Positions 9,513 to 19,614 of a DNA stretch of 64,000 nt are shown here, in pieces. A program made the translations under genes and the position numbers. Under the pieces are notes generated by a model that was given only the letters and a program-made list of their open reading frames with translations, was not told the DNA's origin and searched no databases. The first letter of the stretch is position 1. Each line of letters starts with the position of its first letter. This DNA is from Proteobacteria bacterium 005FR1 (GTDB lineage Bacteria > Pseudomonadota > Gammaproteobacteria > Pseudomonadales > Cellvibrionaceae): contig WACF01000001.1 of the NCBI GenBank assembly GCA_026192395.1, positions 2,602,309 to 2,666,308 on the forward strand. The letters run 5' to 3'.

Positions 9513-10484
9513 CTAGGCCCGCGTCAGGTAATCGCCTTCGAAACGGAACGCCATATCCCGAGTGGCTCTTACCAGCGCGTCCACAATCCCCGGTTCCCGA
9601 GAGGCATGTCCAGCATCCCGAATGATGTGCAGCTCCGAATCGGGCCAGGCCCGATGCAGCGCAAACGCATTATCCAGCGGACATACAACATCATAGCGTC
9701 CATGGACGATAATTCCCGGTACCCCCTCCAGCTTGGCGGCATCTTTGAGAATTTGCGCTTCATCGATAAATATGTTGTTCACAAAATAATGCGCTTCGAT
9801 ACGCGCCAGTGACAAGGCTTTGTGAGTGTCGGCGAAATCGTCGGCGACTTCGTGGCAGGGACGCAGTGTGGAGCAAAGCCCTTCCCACATCGACCAGGCC
9901 TTAGCCGCGCCCATCATTGCCAGCTCGTTGGAACTGGTGAGGCGGCGGTGATAGGCGCCGATCATATCGTGGCGCTCGTCTTCGGGAATCGGCTGCAGGA
10001 AGTCTTCCCAGTAATCCGGAAACAGATGGGCCGCGCCACCCTGGTAGAACCAGTCCAGATCGCGCTTGCGACACAGGAAAATGCCCCGCAGGATGAGCCC
10101 GAGCACCTTGTCCGGATGCTTCTCCGCGTAAAGCAGACCCAAGGTCGATCCCCAGGATCCGCCGAACAAAACCCAGCGATCCACGCCCAGTTCGTGGCGA
10201 ATGATCTCCATGTCTTCAAGCAGATGATGAGTGGTGTTGTTGGTCAGCTCGGCGTGAGGCGTGGAGCGGCCACTGCCGCGCTGATCGAAGAGGATGATGC
10301 GGTATTTATCGGGATCGAAGAACGACCGGTCGTGCTTGCTACAGCCCCCACCGGGACCGCCGTGGACGAAGAGCACCGGGATTCCCCGGGGGTTGCCCGA
10401 TTGCTCCACATAAAGAGTATGGATGGGATCGACTTTCAGATAAGTGGTTTCGAACGGCTTGATATCCGGATAAAGGGTCTGCAT
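9513..10484 (-). CDS. pip: Proline iminopeptidase
   Basis: Pip (peptidase S33) removes N-terminal proline from peptides. The 323-residue protein is an alpha/beta hydrolase with the oxyanion motif HGGPGGG, the LFDQRGSGRSTPH segment, nucleophile serine in GGSWGS, and the late Asp/His pair in GRYDVVCPL and DAGHAS. All catalytic residues are in place and the length is normal. The ATG at 10484 begins MQTLYPDIKP, the usual start of this family. It is convergent with the orphan receiver and lies near dtd, as in Pseudomonas. Confidence 0.95.
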   Translation of the reverse strand: MQTLYPDIKPFETTYLKVDPIHTLYVEQSGNPRGIPVLFVHGGPGGGCSKHDRSFFDPDKYRIILFDQRGSGRSTPHAELTNNTTHHLLEDMEIIRHELGVDRWVLFGGSWGSTLGLLYAEKHPDKVLGLILRGIFLCRKRDLDWFYQGGAAHLFPDYWEDFLQPIPEDERHDMIGAYHRRLTSSNELAMMGAAKAWSMWEGLCSTLRPCHEVADDFADTHKALSLARIEAHYFVNNIFIDEAQILKDAAKLEGVPGIIVHGRYDVVCPLDNAFALHRAWPDSELHIIRDAGHASREPGIVDALVRATRDMAFRFEGDYLTRA

Positions 10485-10632
10485 TTAGTTTACGCCTGCT
10501 TCAACATAGGTGCGCTCGCCTCCGCAAATCTCATACTATTGGACAGTCATGAGCAGATGCAATAATCAGTTTGCCTGTGACACCGCCCTTTCACCGGGTA
10601 TTGCGAAACACCTTGTCAGAGTAACGAAACCA

Positions 10633-11250
10633 ATGCCAAAAACTCAGAAAGATGAAGACCCTCGCTGTAGCTGGTGCCACGGCGATGAACTCTATCGGCA
10701 ATACCACGACACGGAATGGGGCGTACCTCTTTACGACGACCAGAAACTCTTCGAGTTTCTTATTTTGGAAGGCGCCCAGGCTGGGCTCGCGTGGATTACC
10801 GTGCTTCGCAAGCGGGAAGGCTACCGGATGGCCTTCGATGATTTTGATCCCGAGAAAATTGCCCGCTATTCGGACCGCAAGGTCGAGGCTCTACTGAACA
10901 ATGAGGGGATTATTCGCAATCGCCTCAAAGTGAAGAGTGCCGTGCAAAATGCCAGAGCTTATCTCGACCTGCGCGAGGCCGGCATTCGCTTCAGCGACTT
11001 CCTCTGGGAGTTCGTGGACGGTTCGCCGGTCCAGAATCGCTGGCGCAGCATGCAAGAAGTGCCTGCCACGAGCGACATTTCAGATCGTCTGAGCAAGGCG
11101 CTGAAGAAACGCGGGTTCAACTTCGTAGGCAGCACGATCTGCTATGCCCATATGCAGGCGACCGGGATGGTGAATGACCATCTGATCAGCTGCCCGCGTT
11201 ACGAGCCTTGCCGGGGGATGGGGATCGAGGGAAGTGACGGCGGCAAGTGA
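10633..11250 (+). CDS. tag: DNA-3-methyladenine glycosylase I
   Basis: Tag excises 3-methyladenine from alkylated DNA. From the ATG at 10633 the protein has 205 residues. It contains the zinc-binding N-terminus (CSWCHGDELYRQYHDTEWG), the LFEFLILEGAQAGLAW helix, and the C-terminal zinc ligands in HLISCPRYEPC. An upstream in-frame ATG at 10510 would add 41 residues with no family resemblance. The gene is followed by typA in convergent orientation, with a GC-rich gene-free gap of 82 bp. Confidence 0.93.
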   Translation: MPKTQKDEDPRCSWCHGDELYRQYHDTEWGVPLYDDQKLFEFLILEGAQAGLAWITVLRKREGYRMAFDDFDPEKIARYSDRKVEALLNNEGIIRNRLKVKSAVQNARAYLDLREAGIRFSDFLWEFVDGSPVQNRWRSMQEVPATSDISDRLSKALKKRGFNFVGSTICYAHMQATGMVNDHLISCPRYEPCRGMGIEGSDGGK

Positions 11251-11332
11251 AAAGTGAGGAACCGGGAGTGGGAGGGTAAGGACAGCAACATGCGTTGCCA
11301 ACTTCCCACTTCCGACTCCCCACTATCGCCGC

Positions 11333-13138
11333 TTACTTAGCTCGCTTACGCTCGTTCTCGGTGAGCAACTTTTTACGCAGGCGGATGTGATTGGGAGTCA
11401 CTTCCACGAGCTCATCGGTTTCGATGAACTCCATTGCCTGCTCCAGCGAGTGGCGCACAGGCGGAGTCAAAATGATGTTTTCGTCACTGCCCGATGCGCG
11501 AATGTTGGTAAGCTGCTTGCCCTTGGTCGGGTTTACGACCAGATCATTGCCGCGTGAATGCAGACCCACGATCTGACCTTCGTAAACCTCGGCTCCCGGG
11601 CCGATGAACAGGCGTCCGCGCTCCTGAAGGTTGAACAACGAGAAGCCGAGCGCTTTTCCCTTCACCATTGATACCAGCACGCCGTTCTGGCGCTTGGCGA
11701 CGTCCCCTTCTTTCACTGGACCATAGTGGTCGAAAATCGTCGTCATGATGCCGGAGCCGGAGGTCAGGGTCATGAAGTGCGAGCGAAAGCCGATCAGGCC
11801 GCGCGACGGCACGATGAATTCCAGCTTGACCCGGCCCTTGCCGTCCGGCTGCATGTTGCGCATCTCCGCGCGACGCAGCCCGAGCTCTTCCATGACCGCA
11901 CCCTGGTGCTGATCTTCAACGTCGACCACGACTTCCTCGTAGGGCTCGCAGATCTGACCGTCGATTTCTTTCTGCACCACCTCGGGGCGGGAGATGGCCA
12001 ACTCGAAACCTTCGCGGCGCATGGTTTCGATCAGCACCGACAAATGCAATTCACCGCGTCCGGAAACAATGAATTTGTCCGAGCTATCGCCCGGCTCCAC
12101 ACGCAAGGCCACATTGTGCAGCAACTCCTGCTCGAGTCGCTCCTTGATGTTGCGTGAGGTAACGAACTTGCCGTCCTGACCCGCGAAGGGTGAATCGTTC
12201 ACCTGGAAGGTTACGCTCACAGTAGGCTCGTCAACCGTGAGCGGCGGCAGCGCTTCCGGCTTTTCCGGGTCGCAAACCGTGTCGGAAATGTGGATGTCTT
12301 CGATTCCCGTGACACAGACGATATCGCCAGCCCGGGCGCGCTCCATCTCGATTCGCTCGAGACCAAGGTGTCCCATCACTTTGAGAACCCGCGCCTTGCG
12401 CTGCTTGCCGTTCTTATCCACCACTACCACGGGGCTGCTCGGCTTCAGGGAGCCGCGCTTGATCCGACCAATGCCGATAACGCCCACATAGCTGCTGTAG
12501 TCGAGCGCACTCACCTGCATTTGCAGCGGACCGTCGATGTCGACTTCCGGCGGCGATACCCGCTCCACAATCATTTCGAACAGCGGTGTCATGTCCGGCT
12601 GCATGTCTTCCACTTCGTAGCCGGCGATTCCGTTCAGGGCGGAGGCGTAAATCACCGGGAAGTCGAGCTGCTCGTCAGTCGCGCCGAGGCGGTCGAACAA
12701 GTCGAAGACCTGATCCATCACCCAATGCGGGCGGGCGCCTTCGCGGTCAACCTTGTTGATCACCACGATCGGCTTCAGGCCCTTTTCAAAGGCCTTTGAG
12801 GTTACGAAACGGGTTTGTGGCATCGGGCCGTCCACCGCATCCACCAGCAGCAGAACCGAATCCACCATGGACAGTACCCGCTCCACTTCGCCACCGAAGT
12901 CGGCGTGCCCGGGGGTGTCCACGATATTGATGTGGTAGCCGTTCCAGGCGATCGCGGTGTTCTTGGCCAGGATGGTAATGCCGCGCTCCTTTTCCTGGTC
13001 GTTGGAGTCCATGATCCGCTCGGAGCCCTGACTCTTGCGGTCGAGAGTGCCGGACTGCTGCAGGAGCTTGTCGACGAGTGTGGTTTTGCCATGGTCAACG
13101 TGAGCAATAATGGCAATATTGCGAAGCTTTTCGATCAC
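11333..13138 (-). CDS. typA: Ribosome-binding translational GTPase BipA/TypA
   Basis: TypA is an EF-G-like GTPase that aids ribosome assembly and stress or low-temperature growth. The 601-residue protein starts with GTG ([21 protein letters not shown]), giving the P-loop AHVDHGKT, then the switch motif [23 protein letters not shown] (G3) and NKVDR (G4). Domain II-V signatures follow, including [18 protein letters not shown] and the BipA-specific C-terminal domain ending RKKLL. Length and domain order are normal. The neighbour on its 5' side is a GGDEF-EAL gene on the same strand, 124 bp away. Confidence 0.97.
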   Translation of the reverse strand: MIEKLRNIAIIAHVDHGKTTLVDKLLQQSGTLDRKSQGSERIMDSNDQEKERGITILAKNTAIAWNGYHINIVDTPGHADFGGEVERVLSMVDSVLLLVDAVDGPMPQTRFVTSKAFEKGLKPIVVINKVDREGARPHWVMDQVFDLFDRLGATDEQLDFPVIYASALNGIAGYEVEDMQPDMTPLFEMIVERVSPPEVDIDGPLQMQVSALDYSSYVGVIGIGRIKRGSLKPSSPVVVVDKNGKQRKARVLKVMGHLGLERIEMERARAGDIVCVTGIEDIHISDTVCDPEKPEALPPLTVDEPTVSVTFQVNDSPFAGQDGKFVTSRNIKERLEQELLHNVALRVEPGDSSDKFIVSGRGELHLSVLIETMRREGFELAISRPEVVQKEIDGQICEPYEEVVVDVEDQHQGAVMEELGLRRAEMRNMQPDGKGRVKLEFIVPSRGLIGFRSHFMTLTSGSGIMTTIFDHYGPVKEGDVAKRQNGVLVSMVKGKALGFSLFNLQERGRLFIGPGAEVYEGQIVGLHSRGNDLVVNPTKGKQLTNIRASGSDENIILTPPVRHSLEQAMEFIETDELVEVTPNHIRLRKKLLTENERKRAK

Positions 13139-13262
13139 AAGGTGAGACCTCTAGAGATGTGCAGAACTGCAGGCGGGTGTGGCGCGGCAGGCATTGGGGG
13201 CGGCATTATACCGACGGGGTCGGGAAACCGAAACACAGACGTGAACAATTATTGAGCCGCTG

Positions 13263-15695
13263 CTAAGACAACGCCAGATAGCTGGGTTCCGCAAGGAAGG
13301 CCATAACTTTGTGGGCGGGCAGCGGCTTGGAAAACAGAAAACCCTGCCCCTGGTCGCAGCCGTGTTCCATGAGAAATTGCAGCTGCTCCGGGGTTTCGAT
13401 GCCTTCGGCAATGGTTTTGACCTTCAGCTCCTTGCAGAGGTTGAGCAGCGAGATGACGATTGCCCTCGCTTCGCCGTTCTGGGTGATGTTGGCCGTAAAG
13501 CTGCGGTCGATCTTGACGGTGTCGATGGGCAGCTTGCGCAGGAAGCTCAGTGAGGAGTAACCGGTCCCGAAATCGTCGAGGCTGACTTCCACCCCCAATG
13601 AGCGAAGGTCGCGAAGGTGCTGGATCGCCATCGCCTCGTCCTGCAGAACACTGGTTTCGGTCAGCTCGATCTCGAGACGGTCCGCCGGGATCGAGAAGTG
13701 TTCCATCATCATGCGCAGCTGATCCACCAGGTCGGTTTGCGCCAGCTGCCGGGCGGATATATTGATAGCGATCCGCAAATCTCTGGGCAGCTTCTTGTCC
13801 CAGAGCTGAATCTGCTGCATGGACTCGGCCAGAATCCAGTTGCCAATGTCGCGAATCAGATTACTTTCTTCCGCCACCGGGATGAACTTGCTTGGCAGAA
13901 TCATGCCCTTCTCCGGATGCTTCCACCGCACCAGGGCCTCGAAGCCCACCGGCGTCATGTCGGACAAACTGACCTTGGGCTGGTAATACAAACGGAACTG
14001 GCTCTGGACCATGGCCACTTGCAGGGAATTCTCCAGCGCCAGTCGCTGATGCACCTGCTCGTTGATGGCCGAGGTGAAGATGTGGTAGTTGTTCTTGCCC
14101 TTGGCTTTCGCCTCATACATCGCGAGATCGGCATTGCGAAGGAGCGTGTCCGCATCCTTGCCATCGTCCGGGAAAATGGCCACCCCGATACTTGCGCCCA
14201 CATGGATCTCGCTGTGGCCCACATGGAAGGGCTCATTCAGATCCTGGATGATTCGTTCAGCCACGATGGCGGCATCGTGAGGGGCCTTCAGGTCAGTCAG
14301 AATCGCATTGAACTCGTCGCCGCCGCGGCGGCTGATCAGTTGTTCGACGGACGAAATCCCCGCATGCTCAACCAGAATGTCCGCCTGACGCAGACGATTC
14401 TTGAGGCGATGGGAGATCTGAATCAGCAGTTCGTCACCAGCCTCATGGCCGAGACGATCGTTCACTTTCTTGAAATCGTCCAGGTCGATGAACAGCACCG
14501 CTGCCTTGCTGCCGTCTTTCGCGGCGCGGGACAACAAGCGGCTAAGCGTTTCCCGCAGCGTGGTCCGGTTGGGCAACTGGGTCAGTGGATCGAAGTAAGC
14601 CAGCTGGCGGATGCGCCGACTGGTGTGCAGCAGCTGCTTGCCCATTTGCCGGAACGACACCGCCAGCTCGCCCAGCTCATCCTGGCTGCGCACGTCCAGC
14701 TCCGGCTTGAGGTCGCCCTTGGCAATCTGCCTTGTGGCCTGGATCAGCTTCTGAATGGGCTTGATCGCAATATTGTCGACCACGAGATTGAAGATCACCC
14801 CGGACAGCACCAGGGTCAGACTGAGCGCGGCCACGAATACGATGATGTAGGGCAGCTTTTTGGCGAAGATGATGTCGTGGTCTGTGAGCGACACGAGCCA
14901 AAAACCATTTTCCAGCCGCTTCATGGCCAGCATGTAGTGCTTTTGTCCGAGTGCGAAATCTTCCATTTGCAAGTTGTCACTGTCCGTGGCCGGGAGCTTC
15001 CCTTTGAGTGATCCAAGATCCTCGAGCGCTTTCTTTTCCCGCTCGCTGAGCAGATTGCCCACCGGGTCCACCACGAATAGCTGGGCCTCGTTGGCCGGTT
15101 GCGGCATCACGATATTTTCGAGACTGCTTACACTTGTCGCCGATAGCAAATAACCGAGCAACTGATTATCGTCCCCGGTCAGGCGCAGCGCGGTGATCAG
15201 GTGATCGCCCTCGTTATCGTCGGCGGGAAGGTAGTAAACCTGTGTCCTGCTCTTGGCTGCAGCGACGTCTTGAGCGGAAAGATCAAGGGAGGACAAGTCC
15301 AGGGGAGGCAAATGATTTCGGGTCTTGACGACCAGTGGCTCGGTAAAGCTCTCGCCGAGGACCACCCGGAACTCCCGTACCGTCGGCACAAGGCTGAGCA
15401 TCCGCTGCAGGTTGCCGGTCGCGAGCCCGTCGCGGAATTGCGCCGGCTCGGCGACCTCCGACGCCAGCAGATCTGGCAGTCGTGAATACATGCCGGTTGA
15501 CCAGGCAAGAAAAGTCAGACGTTCGAAATAGTTGTCGACGGCGGAGGAAATCGAGTGCACCAAATCACTCTGATAATCAAGCGCTTCCCTGCGCAGCTGA
15601 CTGTCGATGTAGGCGTAACCGATGCTGCCCAGAATGGTCAGCGGTGCCAGCAACAAGACAAACCACAGCAGCAGTAATTTTGTTCTTAGACCCAT
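13263..15695 (-). CDS. Membrane sensor with HAMP, GGDEF and EAL domains (cyclic di-GMP turnover)
   Basis: The predicted 810-residue protein has an N-terminal transmembrane helix (LLLLWFVLLLAPLTILGSIG), a periplasmic sensory region of about 240 residues probably of dCache type, a second helix (YIIVFVAALSLTLVL) and a HAMP linker (KPIQKLIQATRQIAKGDL). Then come a diguanylate cyclase domain with an intact GGDEF at about 458-462 and a phosphodiesterase domain with EALVRW at about 586 and DDFGTGYSSL. Both catalytic signatures look intact, so net direction cannot be told. The ATG at 15695 is preferred; a GTG at 15731 would add 12 residues, and neither has a clear ribosome site. The ligand is unknown. 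Confidence 0.93.
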   Translation of the reverse strand: MGLRTKLLLLWFVLLLAPLTILGSIGYAYIDSQLRREALDYQSDLVHSISSAVDNYFERLTFLAWSTGMYSRLPDLLASEVAEPAQFRDGLATGNLQRMLSLVPTVREFRVVLGESFTEPLVVKTRNHLPPLDLSSLDLSAQDVAAAKSRTQVYYLPADDNEGDHLITALRLTGDDNQLLGYLLSATSVSSLENIVMPQPANEAQLFVVDPVGNLLSEREKKALEDLGSLKGKLPATDSDNLQMEDFALGQKHYMLAMKRLENGFWLVSLTDHDIIFAKKLPYIIVFVAALSLTLVLSGVIFNLVVDNIAIKPIQKLIQATRQIAKGDLKPELDVRSQDELGELAVSFRQMGKQLLHTSRRIRQLAYFDPLTQLPNRTTLRETLSRLLSRAAKDGSKAAVLFIDLDDFKKVNDRLGHEAGDELLIQISHRLKNRLRQADILVEHAGISSVEQLISRRGGDEFNAILTDLKAPHDAAIVAERIIQDLNEPFHVGHSEIHVGASIGVAIFPDDGKDADTLLRNADLAMYEAKAKGKNNYHIFTSAINEQVHQRLALENSLQVAMVQSQFRLYYQPKVSLSDMTPVGFEALVRWKHPEKGMILPSKFIPVAEESNLIRDIGNWILAESMQQIQLWDKKLPRDLRIAINISARQLAQTDLVDQLRMMMEHFSIPADRLEIELTETSVLQDEAMAIQHLRDLRSLGVEVSLDDFGTGYSSLSFLRKLPIDTVKIDRSFTANITQNGEARAIVISLLNLCKELKVKTIAEGIETPEQLQFLMEHGCDQGQGFLFSKPLPAHKVMAFLAEPSYLALS

Positions 15696-15874
15696 GTGGT
15701 GCTGCACATTCGCGAATAGAGATGGTGCCACGGCAAAGCGGGACAGGCACTAGAGCCGCTGAAACGCGGCCTGTGTCACGAAGTGTACTCTCAATCCGGC
15801 CTCCATTCACCTGCTGAAGTGGCGCGGATATCCTCAGCGGAAGGCCCTCGGGGTGAACGGCGGGAGCCAAGCGG

Positions 15875-17341
15875 CTATCGCTCTTCGCCGGGGCGATAAA
15901 CGCCGACGTTGGTGTGCCCGGCCTCGAGCAGGTTGGCGGCGTGGAGCTGGCTCATCACGCCCTTGTCGCAGTAGAGCAAGTAGCGTTTGGACGAATCCAG
16001 CCGGGAAAACTGACTGTTTAGCTGATAAAAGGGAATCTTCTCGACCGGGCAGGCGGCGACGGCAAGCGGCCGGTTTTCCTCTTCGTTGGGGTGTCGAATG
16101 TCGACGATCACCGCCTCGGGGGAAGGCTCGCTGGTGATCATCACCTGCGCCTGACCAATCGGCTCCTGGGCGACGGAACTGATGTGCACGACCCGGCGTT
16201 CCTGGAAAGCCTGTTCCAGCTTTTCCCAGTCGAACTTGCCCTCTTCCCGCTCGACCCGGGCAAGTGTGGCCCGCGTAGTGGGCTTGTTCGAAATCACCCC
16301 ACAGTATTCGGGCATGCTGGCGGCGAACTCCTCGGTGCCGATTTTGCGCGACAACTCGATGATGTCGCCTTTGTCAGCGGTAATCAGCGGGCGCAGCACC
16401 AGCGTGTTGGTCACGGCATCGATCACGCTCAGATTGGCGAGTGTCTGGCTGGATACCTGGGCAACGCTCTCCCCGGTCACCAGCGCCTGGATTCCCATAT
16501 CTTCCGCGATTCGGCTCGCGACACGCAGCATCATGCGCTTGAGCACCACACCCATCTGGGAGTGGTGGATATTGGCGAGGATTTCCCCCACCACGTCCTC
16601 GAAGGGAACACTAATGAACTTGACGTCGTGGGATGCACCGAATTTGCGCCAGATGTAGTAGCTGACTTCCTTCACCCCGAGTTCGTGGGCGAGCCCACCC
16701 AAATTGAAGAAGCAGAAGTGGGTGGTAAGCCCGCGCTTGATCGTCAGGTAACTCGCCACGGTGGAATCGAACCCGCCGGACATCAACGACAGCACGGCGT
16801 CCTGACTGCCCAGCGGAAAGCCCCCGAGTCCCTGACGGTGGCTGCGCAGCACGTAGCAGTGGTCGTCGACCACTTCCAGACGAACGGTGATGTCCGGGTC
16901 CTTCAATTGCACCCGAGCGCTTTCCACACCGCGATTGAGCGCCGCGCCCACTGCGCGCTCCACATCCATGGAGTTGAACTCGTGCTTGCCAGAACGTTTG
17001 ACGCGAACCACAAAGGACTTGCCGGCCAGATTGCCACCCCACAGGTCCAGCACCTTGCTGCCCAGCTCTTCGAGATCGGCGAAAGGCACCAGATCAGCGG
17101 GGGCGAAGTATGCGATACCGGGGGTGCGGGCCAGTACGTCGCTCGCCTCGCTGATCAGCCGATCGTCGGCGCCCTCGGGCATGGACACATCGATGCGATC
17201 CCAGCTTCGCTGCACCTCGATGGCGTCGTCCACGGCGCTGAGCAGGCGGCGCAGATTGCGGTGCACCTGCTTGATCAGCCGCTTGCGGACTGGCGGGCTT
17301 TTGATGGTGATTTCGGGGAAATACTTGACGACAAAATGCAT
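15875..17341 (-). CDS. thiI: tRNA 4-thiouridine synthase with rhodanese domain
   Basis: ThiI makes 4-thiouridine at tRNA position 8 and can supply sulphur for thiamine thiazole. From the ATG at 17341 the protein is 488 residues: a ferredoxin-like/THUMP N-terminus (VKYFPEITIKSPPVRKRL), the PP-loop SGGFDSTVASY, and a C-terminal rhodanese domain with its catalytic cysteine in LLYCDKG (about C458). The long form with rhodanese is the one known from gammaproteobacteria. An upstream in-frame ATG at 17458 is rejected for lack of family similarity. It is divergent from glnA, as in Pseudomonas. Confidence 0.96.
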   Translation of the reverse strand: MHFVVKYFPEITIKSPPVRKRLIKQVHRNLRRLLSAVDDAIEVQRSWDRIDVSMPEGADDRLISEASDVLARTPGIAYFAPADLVPFADLEELGSKVLDLWGGNLAGKSFVVRVKRSGKHEFNSMDVERAVGAALNRGVESARVQLKDPDITVRLEVVDDHCYVLRSHRQGLGGFPLGSQDAVLSLMSGGFDSTVASYLTIKRGLTTHFCFFNLGGLAHELGVKEVSYYIWRKFGASHDVKFISVPFEDVVGEILANIHHSQMGVVLKRMMLRVASRIAEDMGIQALVTGESVAQVSSQTLANLSVIDAVTNTLVLRPLITADKGDIIELSRKIGTEEFAASMPEYCGVISNKPTTRATLARVEREEGKFDWEKLEQAFQERRVVHISSVAQEPIGQAQVMITSEPSPEAVIVDIRHPNEEENRPLAVAACPVEKIPFYQLNSQFSRLDSSKRYLLYCDKGVMSQLHAANLLEAGHTNVGVYRPGEER

Positions 17342-17501
17342 GGAACCGGGAATCTCAGGTGGATCTTGGACGGGGGGCGAATTATAGAGGTGCATCCCCG
17401 GAAGTGACAGGGCAGCTGGCCAATGGGTTGGTACGAGCAGCGCAAGTTCAGCCGCCACTGAGAGGTCTCCGGCTGCAGATGCACCAAGGAGGAGCGCAAT
17501 A

Positions 17502-17516
17502 GCACCATCTTAGTGC
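17502..17516. promoter_or_regulatory. NtrC binding site, distal (glnA-1)
   Basis: The sequence GCACCATCTTAGTGC matches the NtrC operator GCACY-N5-RGTGC exactly. Its centre is about 128 bp upstream of the start predicted from the sigma-54 promoter at 17612, and 31 bp (three helical turns) from the second site, almost the same spacing as in the E. coli glnA enhancer. Confidence 0.8.
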
Positions 17517-17532
17517 TCAGGTGTTCATGGCC

Positions 17533-17547
17533 GCACCCAAATGGTGC
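17533..17547. promoter_or_regulatory. NtrC binding site, proximal (glnA-1)
   Basis: The sequence GCACCCAAATGGTGC is a perfect inverted repeat fitting GCACY-N5-RGTGC. With the site at 17502 it forms a two-site enhancer for the glnA promoter. NtrC itself is encoded at 23171-24601. Confidence 0.85.
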
Positions 17548-17611
17548 ATTGCCAGGACTGCGAAAGATCCAATAATGCGTGGAACCCGCGTGTTCTCTAG
17601 CCTGCAGAGCT

Positions 17612-17627
17612 TGGCAAACATCTTGCT
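17612..17627 (+). promoter_or_regulatory. Sigma-54 promoter of glnA-1
   Basis: The sequence TGGCAAACATCTTGCT fits the -24/-12 consensus TGGCAC-N5-TTGCW, with the invariant GG and GC ten bases apart. Transcription should start near 17637, leaving a 5' leader of about 180 nt before the glnA ATG. The leader contains no obvious terminator hairpin. Confidence 0.82.
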
Positions 17628-17818
17628 ATCGGAAGATTCAGACGTCTGGTGAATGGTCCGCTGCGCTGGTATTCCCGCGTTGCAGCAATGCTCAACCCCT
17701 CTTGTGTGCGGTCAGGCGACGACCGACGAACCAAAACCAAGAAGGCCGCCAGCAGTTCACAAGCTTTTTAATTGAAACTCAAGTCTACTCAGTGGCTCGA
17801 CCACAATCTGGAGGATGC

Positions 17819-19225
17819 ATGTCGGACAGAACTCTGAAACTGATCAAAGAAAATGAAGTACGGTGGGTCGATCTGCGCTTTACCGATACCAAGGGTAAAG
17901 AACAGCACGTGTCGATGCCGGTCGATGTCGTCGACGAGGGCTTCTTTGAAGAGGGCAAAATGTTCGATGGCTCCTCCATCGCCGGCTGGAAGGGCATCCA
18001 GGAGTCCGACATGATCCTGATGCCGGACGATTCCACCGCGGTTCTGGACCCCTTCACCGACGAGCCTACCGTGATCGTGCGCTGCAACATCGTTGAGCCG
18101 AGCACCATGCAGGGCTACGAACGCGATCCCCGCTCGATCGCCCAGCGCGCTGAGGCTTATCTGCAGTCTACCGGCCTTGGCGACGTCGCTCTGTTCGGAC
18201 CGGAAAACGAATTCTTCGTTTTCGACGATATCAAGTGGGGTGCCAGCATGTCCGGCGCCTTCTACAAGATCATGTCCGAGGAAGCCGCTTGGGCCTCGGA
18301 ACACAACTATGAAGAAGGCAACATGGGCCACCGCCCGACCGTCAAAGGCGGCTACTTCCCCGTTCCGCCGGTTGATTCGCTGCACGACCTGCGCGCCGCG
18401 ATGTGTAACGCCCTGGAGCAAATGGGCCTGACCGTGGAAGTACACCACCACGAAGTGGGCACCGCCGGCCAGTGTGAAATCGGCGTTGGCGCCAATACCC
18501 TGGTGAAAAAAGCCGACGAAGTACAGATCCTGAAGTACTGCGTGCACAACGTCGCCCACGCTTACGGCAAGACCGCCACCTTCATGCCCAAGCCCCTGGT
18601 CGGTGATAACGGCAGCGGCATGCATGTGCATATGTCCTTCAGTAAAGACGGCAAGAACCAGTTTGCCGGTGACGCCTATCACGGCATGTCTGAACTGTCG
18701 CTGTACTACATCGGCGGTATCATCAAGCACGCGAAAGCACTCAATGCCTTCGCCAATGCGTCCACTAACTCCTACAAGCGTCTGGTGCCCGGCTTCGAAG
18801 CGCCGGTAATGCTGGCCTACTCCGCCCGCAACCGCTCTGCCTCGATCCGCATCCCCTATGTGTCCAGCCCCAAGGGCAAGCGCATCGAGGTACGATTCGG
18901 CGACAACACCGCGAACCCCTACCTGTGCTTCGCCGCCTACCTGATGGCGGGCCTGGACGGCATCAAGAACAAGATCCACCCCGGCGACCCGGCCGACAAG
19001 GATCTGTATGACCTGCCGCCCGAAGAAGCAAAGGAAATTCCCACCGTGTGCCACAGCCTGGACGATGCGCTGCGGGCACTGGACGCGGATCGCGCCTTCC
19101 TGACCGAAGGCGGGGTGTTCACTGATGATGCCATCGACGCCTACATCAAGCTGAAAGGTGCCGAGGTCGAGCGTTTGCAGATGACCACTCACCCGGTGGA
19201 GTTCGACATGTACTACAGTGTGTAA
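17819..19225 (+). CDS. glnA: Glutamine synthetase type I, first copy
   Basis: GlnA condenses ammonia and glutamate to glutamine using ATP. The 468-residue subunit has the standard GSI motifs: [25 protein letters not shown], the metal/ammonia segment [30 protein letters not shown], the NRSASIRIP region and, in [10 protein letters not shown], Tyr397 at the exact adenylylation position. It is therefore of the regulated beta type. GGAGG stands 4 bases before the ATG. Its promoter is sigma-54 with two NtrC sites and it ends in a strong terminator. A second near-identical gene follows 389 bp downstream. Confidence 0.97.
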   Translation: MSDRTLKLIKENEVRWVDLRFTDTKGKEQHVSMPVDVVDEGFFEEGKMFDGSSIAGWKGIQESDMILMPDDSTAVLDPFTDEPTVIVRCNIVEPSTMQGYERDPRSIAQRAEAYLQSTGLGDVALFGPENEFFVFDDIKWGASMSGAFYKIMSEEAAWASEHNYEEGNMGHRPTVKGGYFPVPPVDSLHDLRAAMCNALEQMGLTVEVHHHEVGTAGQCEIGVGANTLVKKADEVQILKYCVHNVAHAYGKTATFMPKPLVGDNGSGMHVHMSFSKDGKNQFAGDAYHGMSELSLYYIGGIIKHAKALNAFANASTNSYKRLVPGFEAPVMLAYSARNRSASIRIPYVSSPKGKRIEVRFGDNTANPYLCFAAYLMAGLDGIKNKIHPGDPADKDLYDLPPEEAKEIPTVCHSLDDALRALDADRAFLTEGGVFTDDAIDAYIKLKGAEVERLQMTTHPVEFDMYYSV

Positions 19226-19271
19226 GCTCGGCGTGTAAGCACTCACCTCAGAACGAAAGCGCTAAACAGGT

Positions 19272-19304
19272 CCCCGGTCGCAGGCATGCGGCCGGGGATT
19301 TTTT
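19272..19304 (+). terminator. Rho-independent terminator after glnA-1
   Basis: An 11-bp GC-rich stem (CCCCGGTCGCA pairing with TGCGGCCGGGG, one G-U pair) with a short loop is followed by ATTTTTT. It should end the first glnA message before the second gene, arguing against a single bicistronic unit. Confidence 0.88.
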
Positions 19305-19395
19305 GTGGAGGAGATTCTTTCTATGCGCAGGATTTCTGCGCCAGCTTTTTGCCCGAATACTTTTTTGTACACGGCGAAGGGCACGGGATAGCATC

Positions 19396-19410
19396 GCACC
19401 ATTTTCGTGC
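19396..19410. promoter_or_regulatory. NtrC-like binding site (glnA-2)
   Basis: The sequence GCACCATTTTCGTGC fits GCACY-N5-RGTGC except for one C in place of the purine. It stands about 50 bp upstream of a sigma-54-like element. A different inverted repeat, GCGCAG-N5-CTGCGC, lies at 19325-19341 and may be a degenerate partner. Confidence 0.65.
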
Positions 19411-19439
19411 GTACAATTCGCGGTCCTAAGCCGATATGT

Positions 19440-19456
19440 CAGGTCGACCTCTTGCA
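19440..19456 (+). promoter_or_regulatory. Possible sigma-54 promoter of glnA-2
   Basis: The sequence CAGGTCGACCTCTTGCA keeps GG and GC with ten bases between, and a good TTGCA -12 element, but the -24 box (AGGTCG) is weak against TGGCAC. It would start transcription near 19467, about 150 nt before the ATG. Confidence 0.45.
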
Positions 19457-19614
19457 TTTGCGCAGCGGGGGGTCCTCCCGGCCGGCGCAGCGGCATACTC
19501 CGTTACGATCTTGTCTCCCGGTCGGCCCAAGCAAGTAAGCAGGTCGCGAGCAGTTCAACCCTTGAATCAAGACACAATTTCAGTCAGTGGCCATGGCCAG
19601 TTTGGAGAAGCAGC

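Noticed and set aside
17789-19246. Long open frame on the minus strand across glnA-1 (485 codons), and a similar one over glnA-2 (19618-20988)
   Set aside because: They mirror the highly conserved glnA sequence on the other strand; His/Val/Gly-rich composition and no ribosome site or family signature.
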